DNA from: Streptomyces sp. V3I7
Lineage (GTDB): Bacteria; Actinomycetota; Actinomycetes; Streptomycetales; Streptomycetaceae
Assembly: GCF_030817495.1 (NCBI RefSeq)
Contig: NZ_JAUSZK010000001.1
Coordinates: forward strand, 4,009,001 to 4,073,000
Reading direction: 5' to 3'
Length of the DNA: 64,000 nt
The notes under the pieces were generated by a model. The model was not told the DNA's origin. It made no database searches and saw only the letters and a program-made list of their open reading frames with translations. Below, piece after piece: positions 37,312-46,065 of this stretch. Position 1 is the first letter of the stretch. Each line of letters opens with the position of its first letter. A program made the position numbers and the translations under genes.

Positions 37312-39052
37312 CGGACGCCTCCCAACGGCTGGGGAACGGGAAGTACGACTCCAGGAAGGTGTGGAGTTCGGCGGCGATGCGATCCTGTTCGTCGGCGGGG
37401 GTGTTGACGTCGTTCATGCAGAAGAAGTCGAAGCGGCGGGTCGCCAGGAGGTCGGCCATGCGGTCCGCGGCGTCGGGCAGCGCGATGTCGATGTAGCGGA
37501 GACGGAAGGTGCCGGGGACGGCGCGACCGGTGAGATAGGCGTGGTGGTGGTGCAGGGAGGCACCCATCGCGATGTCGCTGGTGGCACGGAACCGGGAGCG
37601 GCTGGTGCGCTCGACGTCCTCGGCGAACCGCTCCTCGATCTCCCGCATGACCGACCGGATCTGGGGGTGCGGGGTGTGCATGAACTTGTTGACGGTGAAC
37701 CGGCCGTGCTCCTGGAGGAGCAGGTTGCGGACGTTCTTGCCCGCGGAGTTGGGGGCGGGTTCGTCGGGATGCGGGGCTCCCAGCCCCAGCTGGTAGGGAG
37801 AGAAGGGGAGCTTGGCGATGCCGTTGCCGTGGAAGAAGTGGCCGGCGGTGACGGGGCGGCCGAAGAAGACGTCGTCGTTGAGGTAGAGGTAGTGCTCGGA
37901 CAGGCCGTCGATGTGATGAAGCTGAGTGCCGATGGCGTGGGAGTTGAAGACGGGCAGGGCGGTCGGGTCGCTGAAGATGTCCTTGTGATCGACGACCTGG
38001 ATGCCCGGGGTGTGTGTGTCCAGCCAGGCCGGGGTCTGGCCGTCGGAAACGATGTAGATGTTCCGGACGAACGGGGCGTACATCTCCAGCGAGCGCAGGG
38101 AGTACTTCAGCTCGTCGTGGCTGGTGTAGCGAGAGGCACCGGTCTCGCGGGCGTGAATCGTGGGCGCCTTTCCACCGTTTCGGTAGGACTCGCGCTTGAC
38201 CGCGAGTTCGCGGTCGTTGCCGTCGACCCAGGTGTAGACGACGTCGACGGGGAAGTCGACGGTGTCGATGCGCGGCTGACGGAAGTCTTCCCATGTGGCG
38301 TATGCGCGGCCGGATATGGAGCGCGTGGCCGGTACGCGGGCGTCCGCGGGCAGAACGTCGGAGACGGCGTTCGGTCGCGGGGCGACCAGACTTGCGGTGA
38401 GAAGAGTGGGCGGGGCCTGGACGCGCAGGGCGGCCAGACGCTCGGCCTCGTCTTCGGTGAGCAGGTGGTCACCGTCGCGCCAGAACTCGACGTCGCACCC
38501 CTGGGAGAGCCCGGCGAGCACTTGTCCACCGGGTCCGAGCAGGATCTCGCCGAAGCGGATCACGTCCTGCCGTTTGAGCGCGGTGGGCAGTGCGCCGTCC
38601 GCGTAGAGGGCGGCGTCCGCGGGCCAGGCGTCCTTGCTCGGCTTGACGGCGTACAGGGCCGATGCGCGGTAGAGCTCGCGCAGGGATTCCAGCAGCGCCT
38701 TGCGGTCTTCGAGCCGTATGCCGATGACGTGACGGAGGGCGGAGCGGCCGGGCACCAGGAAGTACTCGATGCCCGCGTGTTCCAGGGCGTCCGCCACCAG
38801 CGACAGGTTGCGGACGGGCGCGTCCGCGTCCGCGACGGTGCTGACGTGGCGCCCGAAGTAGACCCGGCCGTCGACCGTCACCTCGCGCAGGTCGCTGTCT
38901 CCGTCCAGCACGGCCCTCCGGCGGGCCGCGATACGCTCCAGCCGCTTGCGCTCGGCCGCCTCGGCCTCGGCGGCACGCCGCTGTTCCGCTCGTTCCCGGC
39001 GGACACGTGGGGGGAGGAAGCGCTCTCCCAGAATCATTGCGCGTGACGGCAT
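37283..39052 (-). CDS. Stealth-family capsular/cell-wall polysaccharide phosphotransferase
   Basis: 589 residues. Stealth conserved regions: CR1 VDFPVDVVYTWVDGNDREL (about 268-285), CR2 SRYTSHDELKYSLRSLEMYA with IYIVSDGQTPAWLD and LYLNDDVFFG, CR3 FTVNKFMHTPHPQIRSVMRE, and a C-terminal CR4-like segment FFCMNDVN. These enzymes transfer sugar-1-phosphate from nucleotide sugars to build phosphodiester-linked polysaccharides. The N-terminal ~60 residues are Arg/Glu-rich and helical (RRERAEQRRAAEAEAAERKR). Start at the ATG at 39052; the ribosome site is poor. The gene follows the secreted esterase on the same strand. Confidence 0.9.
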   Translation of the reverse strand: MPSRAMILGERFLPPRVRRERAEQRRAAEAEAAERKRLERIAARRRAVLDGDSDLREVTVDGRVYFGRHVSTVADADAPVRNLSLVADALEHAGIEYFLVPGRSALRHVIGIRLEDRKALLESLRELYRASALYAVKPSKDAWPADAALYADGALPTALKRQDVIRFGEILLGPGGQVLAGLSQGCDVEFWRDGDHLLTEDEAERLAALRVQAPPTLLTASLVAPRPNAVSDVLPADARVPATRSISGRAYATWEDFRQPRIDTVDFPVDVVYTWVDGNDRELAVKRESYRNGGKAPTIHARETGASRYTSHDELKYSLRSLEMYAPFVRNIYIVSDGQTPAWLDTHTPGIQVVDHKDIFSDPTALPVFNSHAIGTQLHHIDGLSEHYLYLNDDVFFGRPVTAGHFFHGNGIAKLPFSPYQLGLGAPHPDEPAPNSAGKNVRNLLLQEHGRFTVNKFMHTPHPQIRSVMREIEERFAEDVERTSRSRFRATSDIAMGASLHHHHAYLTGRAVPGTFRLRYIDIALPDAADRMADLLATRRFDFFCMNDVNTPADEQDRIAAELHTFLESYFPFPSRWEASVNAQATRLS

Positions 39053-39172
39053 CGCGGGGTCTCGTTCTTTCGGGTGCTCGGTGTCGGTTGCGGGGCGGCT
39101 CGACGGGCGACGGCGACGGGTGATGCTGCGGTCACCGGTCGCCCGCTGGAGGATGAGCGAGGGGCGGACCGA

Positions 39173-40066
39173 TCAGACGTGGGCCGCGACCCAGGCCAGG
39201 ACCTTGTCCGGCATCCCGGGGGCGTCCAGCAGAGCGCCCCCGTGGGCGCTGCTTCCGGCCACGGTCTCGACCGTGACGCCGTCCGCGGGCATGTCGTGTG
39301 CGACCTCCTCGGCTTCCTCCAGGTCGAGGGAGTGCTGCACGGGAATGAAGTCACCCTCGGAATGGATCAGATACATGGGGGCGTCGTTTGCGCCGGACGC
39401 GCGGTTCTTGACGACCATGTCCTTCCAGGTATCCCAGCAGCTGGGGTGCAGGGACGTGTCGGTGTCGGCCGGGTCGGGGAAGCAGCGGGCCAGGATCGTC
39501 GCGTTGTCGCGGACCTTGAGCTCCTGCGGCGTGGCGGCACCGTCGTTGCCGTCGTTCCAGGCCCGGTAGGGGGAGGCCACGGGCGAGAGTCCGACGACAC
39601 CCTTGATGCGGTCGGCCCCGGACCCGTATGTGGCGACCGACGTTGCGATCTGACCGCCGGCCGACGAGCCGACCATCACCAGACGGTCAGGATCGAGATC
39701 GAACGACGTCGCCCTCGCCTTGACCCAGTCGATGGCTGAGATCGCGTCATCGCGCTGGGCGGGCCAGGCGGCATCGAAGTCAAGCCGGTAGTCGATGGAG
39801 AAGACGGCGTAGCCGGCGTCGGCGAAGTAGCGGGACCACGTGGCCCAGCCGGTGTCGTCGTACCAGTAGCCGCCGTGCACGACGACGATCCCGGCCTGAG
39901 GGGTGGCCGAACCGTGCCAGTAGGCGGTGAGTGTCTGCCGGGCGTGGGAGCCGTAGGAGTACGTGGACTCGTTGCGTTCGGCTGCTGCGCTTCCCGGGGC
40001 TTCCCAGGACAGCAGGCTCGCCACGAGCGCTGCACAGACCAGCAGAGATTGACACAGCCGGCGCAC
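39173..40066 (-). CDS. Secreted alpha/beta-hydrolase esterase
   Basis: 297 residues from a GTG at 40066 (GAGAGGCGG upstream). The signal peptide (SLLVCAALVASLLSWEAPGSAAA) covers about 1-30. The hydrolase core is of the hormone-sensitive-lipase/BD-FAE-like type: VVVHGGYWYDDTG (oxyanion hole), nucleophile GSSAGGQ, acid Asp in HSEGDFIPVQHS, His in SSAHGGALLD. Four cysteines may form disulfides. It could deacylate a polysaccharide made with the downstream Stealth protein, but that is only positional inference. Confidence 0.88.
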   Translation of the reverse strand: MRRLCQSLLVCAALVASLLSWEAPGSAAAERNESTYSYGSHARQTLTAYWHGSATPQAGIVVVHGGYWYDDTGWATWSRYFADAGYAVFSIDYRLDFDAAWPAQRDDAISAIDWVKARATSFDLDPDRLVMVGSSAGGQIATSVATYGSGADRIKGVVGLSPVASPYRAWNDGNDGAATPQELKVRDNATILARCFPDPADTDTSLHPSCWDTWKDMVVKNRASGANDAPMYLIHSEGDFIPVQHSLDLEEAEEVAHDMPADGVTVETVAGSSAHGGALLDAPGMPDKVLAWVAAHV

Positions 40067-40670
40067 GGCTACCGCCTCTCGGATTTATTTGATGATGTCC
40101 CGTCAAGCGGGGAGGGGGTCAAGGCGACAAGGTGAAGATCGCGCCCGAGATCTGAATTCCTGGGGCGCGAGTTCGGATGGCGGCGCGTCAGGGTGGGTGC
40201 TGAGCGCCCCGCGCCGGCGGCGCAGTCGGGCCAGTGGGGCGCCCCGCCGCGCGACGCGCAGAAGGCCCGGACGTACGTACGCCTTCGTTGCTGCTTTGTG
40301 GAGCGGCGGATGAAATTCAGCGAGTCGAATTCGGTGCCGCATGGGGCGAGTCAAGAATCGCCGAGATTGCGGGTGTGGCTGTCGATTCGTGCTCCAAACA
40401 ATACGGGGCGCACCCTTTTTTGGTGGCATTCAATGTTGCGAATGTGTTTGCCATTTCCGGAGAACGTGTCGACTGTGATGTGAATGTACCGCGACTCACT
40501 CGTGACCTCAAGGTAAGGGCATGGTGAGGCCCCAGGTCAAGAGGGTGATTCGAGTCATGGCGTGATGTCCGGTTCGGTCTTCTATGGGATGGAATGGCGA
40601 GCTCCGCTTCGTAAGGATCGTTAAAGGGCGATCGTGCCCCAACTTCGGGACCTTTTAGTGTCCGGGGATC
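40067..40670. other. Intergenic stretch with no convincing gene
   Basis: About 600 bp between divergent genes. The first part (to about 40300) is GC-rich; 40310-40670 is distinctly AT-richer than the flanks (e.g. gcacccttttttggtggcattcaatg). Open frames of about 95 codons exist (40193-40483 and 40234-40527) but lack a ribosome site and normal Streptomyces codon bias. It may be a decayed gene, and marks the edge of foreign-looking DNA. Confidence 0.5.
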
Positions 40671-40698
40671 TTGACAGCCTTTATGCGCCGGCTATTTA
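40671..40698 (+). promoter_or_regulatory. Strong sigma-70-type promoter of the FG-GAP/LamG/RHS operon
   Basis: Perfect TTGACA (40671-40676), 16-bp spacer, TATTTA (40693-40698). TTTAGT two bases on gives 18-bp spacing as an alternative -10. It lies about 70 bp before the start at 40768. Confidence 0.65.
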
Positions 40699-40767
40699 GT
40701 CTGCGCTTATGTGTGCCAGTGGAGTGGCAGGGGAGAGTCGGCCCGCATCGGGGATGAGGGGTGGATT

Positions 40768-42321
40768 GTGCGAAGACGTGAACGGCTGACCGCAGCTTTG
40801 GCAGCGGCGGCAGGCACCTTGCTCGTAGCCGCAGGGGCGGTCTCGCTGGGGACCCCGGCCGCGGCCACTACGTGTACGGCGGGCGCATCGAGTGATTTCA
40901 ATGGCGACGGAGTGACCGACACGGTCATCTCCGACCCGGACGCCACCGTGAACGGAGCCAAGGGTGCCGGGCTCGTACGGATTGTCCTCGGCGGTGGCAA
41001 GGGCGTGTCGGAGATATCTCAGGCGACCGCCGGCATGCCCGCGACCCCCGAAGCCGGAGACCACTTCGGTGCGGCGCGCACGTCGTACGACGCCGACGGT
41101 GACGGGTGCACCGATCTGGTCGTGGGCGCTCCATACGAGGACGTCTCGGTGAACGGCACCCAGATGATCGACGCTGGGGCGATCTTTGTCATCCATGGCA
41201 CCACGACCGGCATCGGCGCCGGTTCGGTGATCGAAGGGTATGCCCAGGCCGAGTTCGACCCGGCGACCTCCACCGAGGCGTACGACTGGTTCGGCTACTC
41301 GGTGCGGGCGGGCGTGAACGCGAGTAACACGCCGTTCCTGGTAGTTGGTGCGCCCGGTGAGGGTGTCACCGTGGACGGCAAGACGTTTGCGGATGCCGGG
41401 TGCATCGAGTACCGCCAGGGCGCGACCACCGTCCCGGTCAACGAGAACGACCCGAACGTGCCCGGAGTTGTCGAGGCGCATGACCGGTTCGGCTACTCGC
41501 TCGCCGCGACCAATCGCTACTTTGCGGTCGGCGCGCCGGGCGAGGCGATCGGAGCCCAGGCGTTCGCGGGCGGTGTCGCGGTCTTCAGTCACACTCTCTC
41601 CGGCGGGCTGCCCACCCCGCTCGTGGGACTCGACCAGGACAGTGCCGGTATCGGTGGCGTGCCCGAGGCAGGTGACGGTTTCGGCACCTCGATCGCGATG
41701 ACGAACTACCGGCCGAGCAACCAGACGTACAACTCGGACGCCCTTCTCGCCATCGGTGTCCCGGACGAGGACATCGGGACCACGGCGGACGCGGGAACCG
41801 TCACTGTGGTGCGGATCGAGCCGTCCGCGGCGTTCGCCCAGGTCACGGCCATCGACGCCACCGTGACGGACGTTGACGGTGACCCGGTCGCCGGGGACTT
41901 CATGGGCCAGCGGGTGACGCTCGCCAACACCGACACCAACGTCGTCACCACGACCGCCACGATCCGCCTCGCCGTGGGCATCCCCGGCAAGGACACCTCC
42001 ACCGTCAAGGACGCGGGCGCGGTCCAGGTCTTCCGCCCGCTCGACACCGCGATCGGTGCGAACGACAAGGTCCTCACTCGCGGCTCCGGCCTGCCGGGTA
42101 CCGCCACGGCACGCGATTACAACGGCATGGCTCTGACCTCCGGTTCCACCAACCTCTACGCCGGCGTGCCCTACAGCAAGGCCTCCGACTCCCCGAAGGG
42201 CGCGCTCTACGTCCTGCCGTGGACGGACATCGATGGAACGACTAGCACCGGCACCACCACGTATCTGCCCGGCTCGGGCGGCGTGCCCGACGCGGGCGAG
42301 GCGTTCGGAGCGGTCGGATGA
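40768..42321 (+). CDS. Secreted FG-GAP repeat (beta-propeller) protein
   Basis: 517 residues from the GTG at 40768 (GAGGGG upstream); the longer upstream frame is not used. Signal peptide VRRRERLTAALAAAAG...PAAAT (about 1-35). The rest is FG-GAP blades, each with an ExxDxFG turn (DHFGAA, DWFGYSV, DRFGYSLA, DGFGTSI, DFMGQ, DYNG, EAFG) and a VVGAP-type strand (VVGAPYED, VVGAPGE, AVGAPGE, AIGVPDED, AVGIPGKD). DxDGDG Ca2+ loops occur near the start (FNGDG, DADGDG). It is an integrin-like extracellular propeller. The end overlaps the next gene by 4 bp (ATGA), so it is coupled to the LamG and RHS genes. Confidence 0.88.
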   Translation: MRRRERLTAALAAAAGTLLVAAGAVSLGTPAAATTCTAGASSDFNGDGVTDTVISDPDATVNGAKGAGLVRIVLGGGKGVSEISQATAGMPATPEAGDHFGAARTSYDADGDGCTDLVVGAPYEDVSVNGTQMIDAGAIFVIHGTTTGIGAGSVIEGYAQAEFDPATSTEAYDWFGYSVRAGVNASNTPFLVVGAPGEGVTVDGKTFADAGCIEYRQGATTVPVNENDPNVPGVVEAHDRFGYSLAATNRYFAVGAPGEAIGAQAFAGGVAVFSHTLSGGLPTPLVGLDQDSAGIGGVPEAGDGFGTSIAMTNYRPSNQTYNSDALLAIGVPDEDIGTTADAGTVTVVRIEPSAAFAQVTAIDATVTDVDGDPVAGDFMGQRVTLANTDTNVVTTTATIRLAVGIPGKDTSTVKDAGAVQVFRPLDTAIGANDKVLTRGSGLPGTATARDYNGMALTSGSTNLYAGVPYSKASDSPKGALYVLPWTDIDGTTSTGTTTYLPGSGGVPDAGEAFGAVG

Positions 42322-45300
42322 GTGACAGTCCGGAGACTTCGGGGGGAAGGGACCACCGAACGATGAGGCCCCACAGAAGCGGTAGACGCCGTACCGTCGC
42401 AGCCGCCACCGCGCTTGCTGCCCTGCTGGCCACCGGCCTCAGCGCCGTACCGGCCGTAGGGCAGGTCGTCGCGGCCTCCACTAAGCCAGGGGGATTGACG
42501 GACGACGGTGTGTCGCTGACCGCCAATGCCGCTCAGGCCAAGGCTGAGAAGTCCGGCGACCCGGTCGAGATCCTCAGCCTGCGCGACGAGCGCAGCACCA
42601 CCGTAGCCAACCCCGACGGCACCTTCACAACCACCGAGTACGTCCAGCCCGTCCGCACGCGCATCGATGGCAAGTGGACGAACATCGACACCACGCTCGT
42701 CAAGCGGAAGAACGGGACGTACGCGCCGAAGGCGGCACTGTCCGCCATGGCGTTCTCCGGCGGCGGTGACTCGACGTTCGCGGAGATCGACAAGGACGGG
42801 CATGCGGTCTCCCTCGACTGGCCGGGCAAGCTGCCCAAGCCGAAGATCGACGGCTCGACCGCCACGTACGCGAACGTCCTGCCCGGCGTCGACCTCAAGG
42901 TCACCGCGAGCGCCGAGGGCTTCTCGCATGTGCTGGTCGTCAAGAACGCCAAGGCAGCCGCCAACCCCCGGCTGGAGAAACTGCAGCTTCCGGTCGACAC
43001 GTCGTCGGTCAAGCTGAAGGAGACCGGGAGCGGTGGACTCACCGCCACCGACAACGGAGCCGGCGGCACCATCTTCGAGGCGCCGCAGCCGGTGATGTGG
43101 GACTCCAGCCGCGCGGCGGCGGACGCACCCGCCGCCGAGGTGAGCACCCAGACGCCCCCCGAGGGCGCGCAGGTCGCCGACGTGGGCGTGGACGTCACCT
43201 CGGGCACGATGACGCTCACCCCCGACACAGGCCTGCTCACCGACGCGGACACGGTCTACCCGGTCTACATCGACCCCGTGTTCAAGACCGCCAACAGCAC
43301 TGGCTGGACCATGGTGTCCTCGTACTACTCGAACTCCGAGTTCTGGAAGTTCGGCGACGACGAAGGCGTGGGCCTGTGCCCGTCCAACGTGTCGTACCGC
43401 TGCTCCAGCTCCAGTGACGTCAAGCGGCAGTTCTTCGCGATCCCTACGGGCACCTTCGAGGGCAAGGACATCGTCAACGCCCAGTTCGCGGTGACCCAGG
43501 TGTTCACCTACAGCTCCTCCGCGCGCGAGGTGCAGCTCGCCCGGGTCAACAGCACGGGTGCCAGCGCGATCAGCTCGTCCACGAACTGGTCGAACCAGCC
43601 CTCCTCCAAGGAGACGATTGCCACCAAGTCTCCGACAGAGACGGCGGGTTCGTGCACGTCGACCAACCAGAACGTGCGCTTCGGGGTGACGAGCACCGTG
43701 CAGAAGGCAGCCGACAACGGCTGGGACACCACCACCTTCCGCCTCAAGGCGGGCAGTGAGTCCGACCCGTCGTACTGGAAGCGCTTCTGCGGCAACGCAC
43801 ACCTCGAGGTGACGTACAACCGGCCGCCCCTGGAGCCGGCCCAGGACGACCTGAACATGACCCCGGGCGACACCTGCGAGTACGGCAAGGCGACCGACCA
43901 CTACGTCACCGACCCGCCGGTCCTGTCCGCCGTGATCAAGGACTACGACCACAACGACATCGGCTCCAACTCCGAGTCGCTGCAGGCGCACTTCCATGTC
44001 TGGTGGACCAGTGGCTCCACCGTGGTCGACCACTATGCGACGACGGGCCCGACGTCCACGATCGGTACGGGCCAGACGGGCCAGGCCACGTTCAAATGGA
44101 CCGTTGGCACCGACATCAACGGCGACAACCAGCCCGCCTTCACCATCCCGCAGAACACCACCATCGCCTGGGAGGTACAGGGCTTCGACCAGCAGTCCTA
44201 CGGCGCCTGGTCCACCACCGGCAACCAGACCCGCTGCGAGTTCATCTACGACACCACCAAGCCCAAGTCCGCCGTGGTCACCTCGGCCGCCTACCCGGCC
44301 GACGACATCTGGCACACGGGCGTCGGCGACTACGGCGACTTCACCATGGACTCGCCGTCCACCGATGTGACGTCGTACTCGTACTACTTCACCGGTCCGC
44401 ATGCCGACAACACGAAGAAGACGGTGACCCCCGCGTCCACCGGCGGACCGGCGACGGTGCGCTGGATGCCCCCGAGCGAGGGCTCGTACTCCCTGCATGT
44501 CACCGCGATCGACGGCGCGGGCAACCCGCAGAAGACGCCGACCGCGTATGTCTTCTTGGTCAGCGACGGCCGCGCCCCGGTGGCCGGCTGGACCCTCGGT
44601 GACGCCTCGGGGTCCACGAAGGCGAGCGGCAGCATAGGCACGCCCGACGCCACCGCCGGTTCCGGTATAGCCTTCGGCGCCGGAGGGCCGCTCGGCTCGA
44701 CCGACACTGCGGCCTCCTTCGACGGCACCGCGAACGCATATCTCGATGCCGGAGCACCGGTCATCGACACCGGCAAGACCTTCTCTGTGAGCGCCTGGGT
44801 GATGACGCCCACGCTGCCTACCGAGAACGTGACGGTCGTCAGCCAGGATGGCACCGCACAGCCCGGTTTCGAACTCGGCTACGACGCGGGCGTCCAGTCC
44901 TGGGTCTTCCGCATCCCCGTCAGCGACATGGAGACGTTGGGGACCTGGACGGTCTCCGGCGCCACTGCCGTGGCCGGCAGTTGGACCCATCTCATCGGCG
45001 TCTACGACACCGAGCTCGGCAAGATGATGCTGTACGTCAACGGTGTCCTCGTCGCCGACGATGTTCAGGCGCGGCACACCACGTGGAATGCCACTGGGGC
45101 CCTGCAGATCGGTCGCAGGATCGGTCTCAACGGCTACAGCAACTTCCTCAAGGGCAGCGTCGCCGACGTGAAGATCCACGACCGTGTCATCCCGCCCACC
45201 GAGGGCCAGGAGCTCGGCGGCATCACGCCCCACCAGCTCGCGTACTGGCAGCTGGACGGGGCCATGAGCGGTGTGTCTCCGGAGACGAACGGGGGAACCG

Positions 45301-45968
45301 GACTCACGCTCGGCGGCGGAGCCTCCATCTACGTGCCGGACGAGTCCTGCGACCCCGAGGCCGACCCGGACTGCGTGCCGCCGGCCGAGCCGGTCTGGGG
45401 TGACGGGCACTTGGTGCTGAACGGCACCAACGCCTACGCCACCCGTGGGGTCGCCGGCCCGCTCACGGCCCAGGACAGCTTCACCCTGACCGCCCGCGCC
45501 CGGCTCGCTGCGGCGAACCCGACGGCGGACGAGACGGTGCTGTCACTGAAGGGTACGAACGGCAGCGCGATCAAGATCAAGTACGTAGCCGCCAGTGCCC
45601 GTTGGCAGCTCGTTGTGACCGACGCGGACAAGGGGACCCCGGTGACCACCACCCTTCTCGACAACGCCGATCCGCCGAGCTCGACGGGCGATGGCGATCA
45701 CCTCGCGCTGGTCTACAACGCGGTCTTCGGCGATGTGCTGCTCTACGTCAACGGCACCGCGGTGGCCGACGCGGCCTGGGACAACACCTGGGACTTCAGT
45801 ACGACGAGCCTTCAGGTCGGCCGCACGCTGACCGGGACGACGGCAAGCGAGTACTTCTCCGGCGCCGTCGACGAGGTACGCATGTATCAGGGGCCGTTGG
45901 ACGCCTCGCTGGTGGCGACCGTAGCGGTGTTGCCGGGCGGCGCGAGCATCGACGAGTCCTCGGCATAA
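42318..45968 (+). CDS. Large secreted protein with two C-terminal LamG domains
   Basis: 1216 residues; ATG at 42318, with an internal ATG at 42363 also possible. Signal peptide about residues 20-50 (RRRTVAAATALAALLATGLS). Residues of about 70-330 resemble the N-terminal part of RHS-associated secreted proteins (VQPVRTRIDGKWTNIDTTLV, LPGVDLKVTASAEGFSHVLV). About 335-510 is a DNRLRE-like beta domain (VKRQFFAIP, LEVTYNRPP). A fibronectin-like segment follows. LamG/concanavalin-like domains lie at about 800-955 (SVSAWVM, WTHLIGVYD, LYVNGVLV) and 1020-1190 (SFTLTARARL, LALVYNAVFGDVLLYVNGT). Second gene of the FG-GAP-LamG-RHS operon, probably a carbohydrate-binding exoprotein or partner of the RHS protein. 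Confidence 0.88.
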   Translation: MSDSPETSGGRDHRTMRPHRSGRRRTVAAATALAALLATGLSAVPAVGQVVAASTKPGGLTDDGVSLTANAAQAKAEKSGDPVEILSLRDERSTTVANPDGTFTTTEYVQPVRTRIDGKWTNIDTTLVKRKNGTYAPKAALSAMAFSGGGDSTFAEIDKDGHAVSLDWPGKLPKPKIDGSTATYANVLPGVDLKVTASAEGFSHVLVVKNAKAAANPRLEKLQLPVDTSSVKLKETGSGGLTATDNGAGGTIFEAPQPVMWDSSRAAADAPAAEVSTQTPPEGAQVADVGVDVTSGTMTLTPDTGLLTDADTVYPVYIDPVFKTANSTGWTMVSSYYSNSEFWKFGDDEGVGLCPSNVSYRCSSSSDVKRQFFAIPTGTFEGKDIVNAQFAVTQVFTYSSSAREVQLARVNSTGASAISSSTNWSNQPSSKETIATKSPTETAGSCTSTNQNVRFGVTSTVQKAADNGWDTTTFRLKAGSESDPSYWKRFCGNAHLEVTYNRPPLEPAQDDLNMTPGDTCEYGKATDHYVTDPPVLSAVIKDYDHNDIGSNSESLQAHFHVWWTSGSTVVDHYATTGPTSTIGTGQTGQATFKWTVGTDINGDNQPAFTIPQNTTIAWEVQGFDQQSYGAWSTTGNQTRCEFIYDTTKPKSAVVTSAAYPADDIWHTGVGDYGDFTMDSPSTDVTSYSYYFTGPHADNTKKTVTPASTGGPATVRWMPPSEGSYSLHVTAIDGAGNPQKTPTAYVFLVSDGRAPVAGWTLGDASGSTKASGSIGTPDATAGSGIAFGAGGPLGSTDTAASFDGTANAYLDAGAPVIDTGKTFSVSAWVMTPTLPTENVTVVSQDGTAQPGFELGYDAGVQSWVFRIPVSDMETLGTWTVSGATAVAGSWTHLIGVYDTELGKMMLYVNGVLVADDVQARHTTWNATGALQIGRRIGLNGYSNFLKGSVADVKIHDRVIPPTEGQELGGITPHQLAYWQLDGAMSGVSPETNGGTGLTLGGGASIYVPDESCDPEADPDCVPPAEPVWGDGHLVLNGTNAYATRGVAGPLTAQDSFTLTARARLAAANPTADETVLSLKGTNGSAIKIKYVAASARWQLVVTDADKGTPVTTTLLDNADPPSSTGDGDHLALVYNAVFGDVLLYVNGTAVADAAWDNTWDFSTTSLQVGRTLTGTTASEYFSGAVDEVRMYQGPLDASLVATVAVLPGGASIDESSA

Positions 45969-46065
45969 CGATTGCGACATATGGGCGGGCGGCCAGGAGC
46001 CGCCCGCCCATGTCGGCATGCGTACCCCGCTCTTTCTTTCACCTCCCTACTCACACGGAGATGTC

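Noticed and set aside
40193..40527. Two overlapping ~96-codon frames upstream of the FG-GAP gene
   Set aside because: No ribosome site, poor codon bias and no family features; described as intergenic, possibly decayed.
42207..45410. 1067-codon open frame on the minus strand, antisense to the LamG gene
   Set aside because: A shadow of high-GC codon bias: no family motifs, no ribosome site, low-complexity Arg/Gly/Val composition. The plus-strand gene has signal peptide and LamG motifs.
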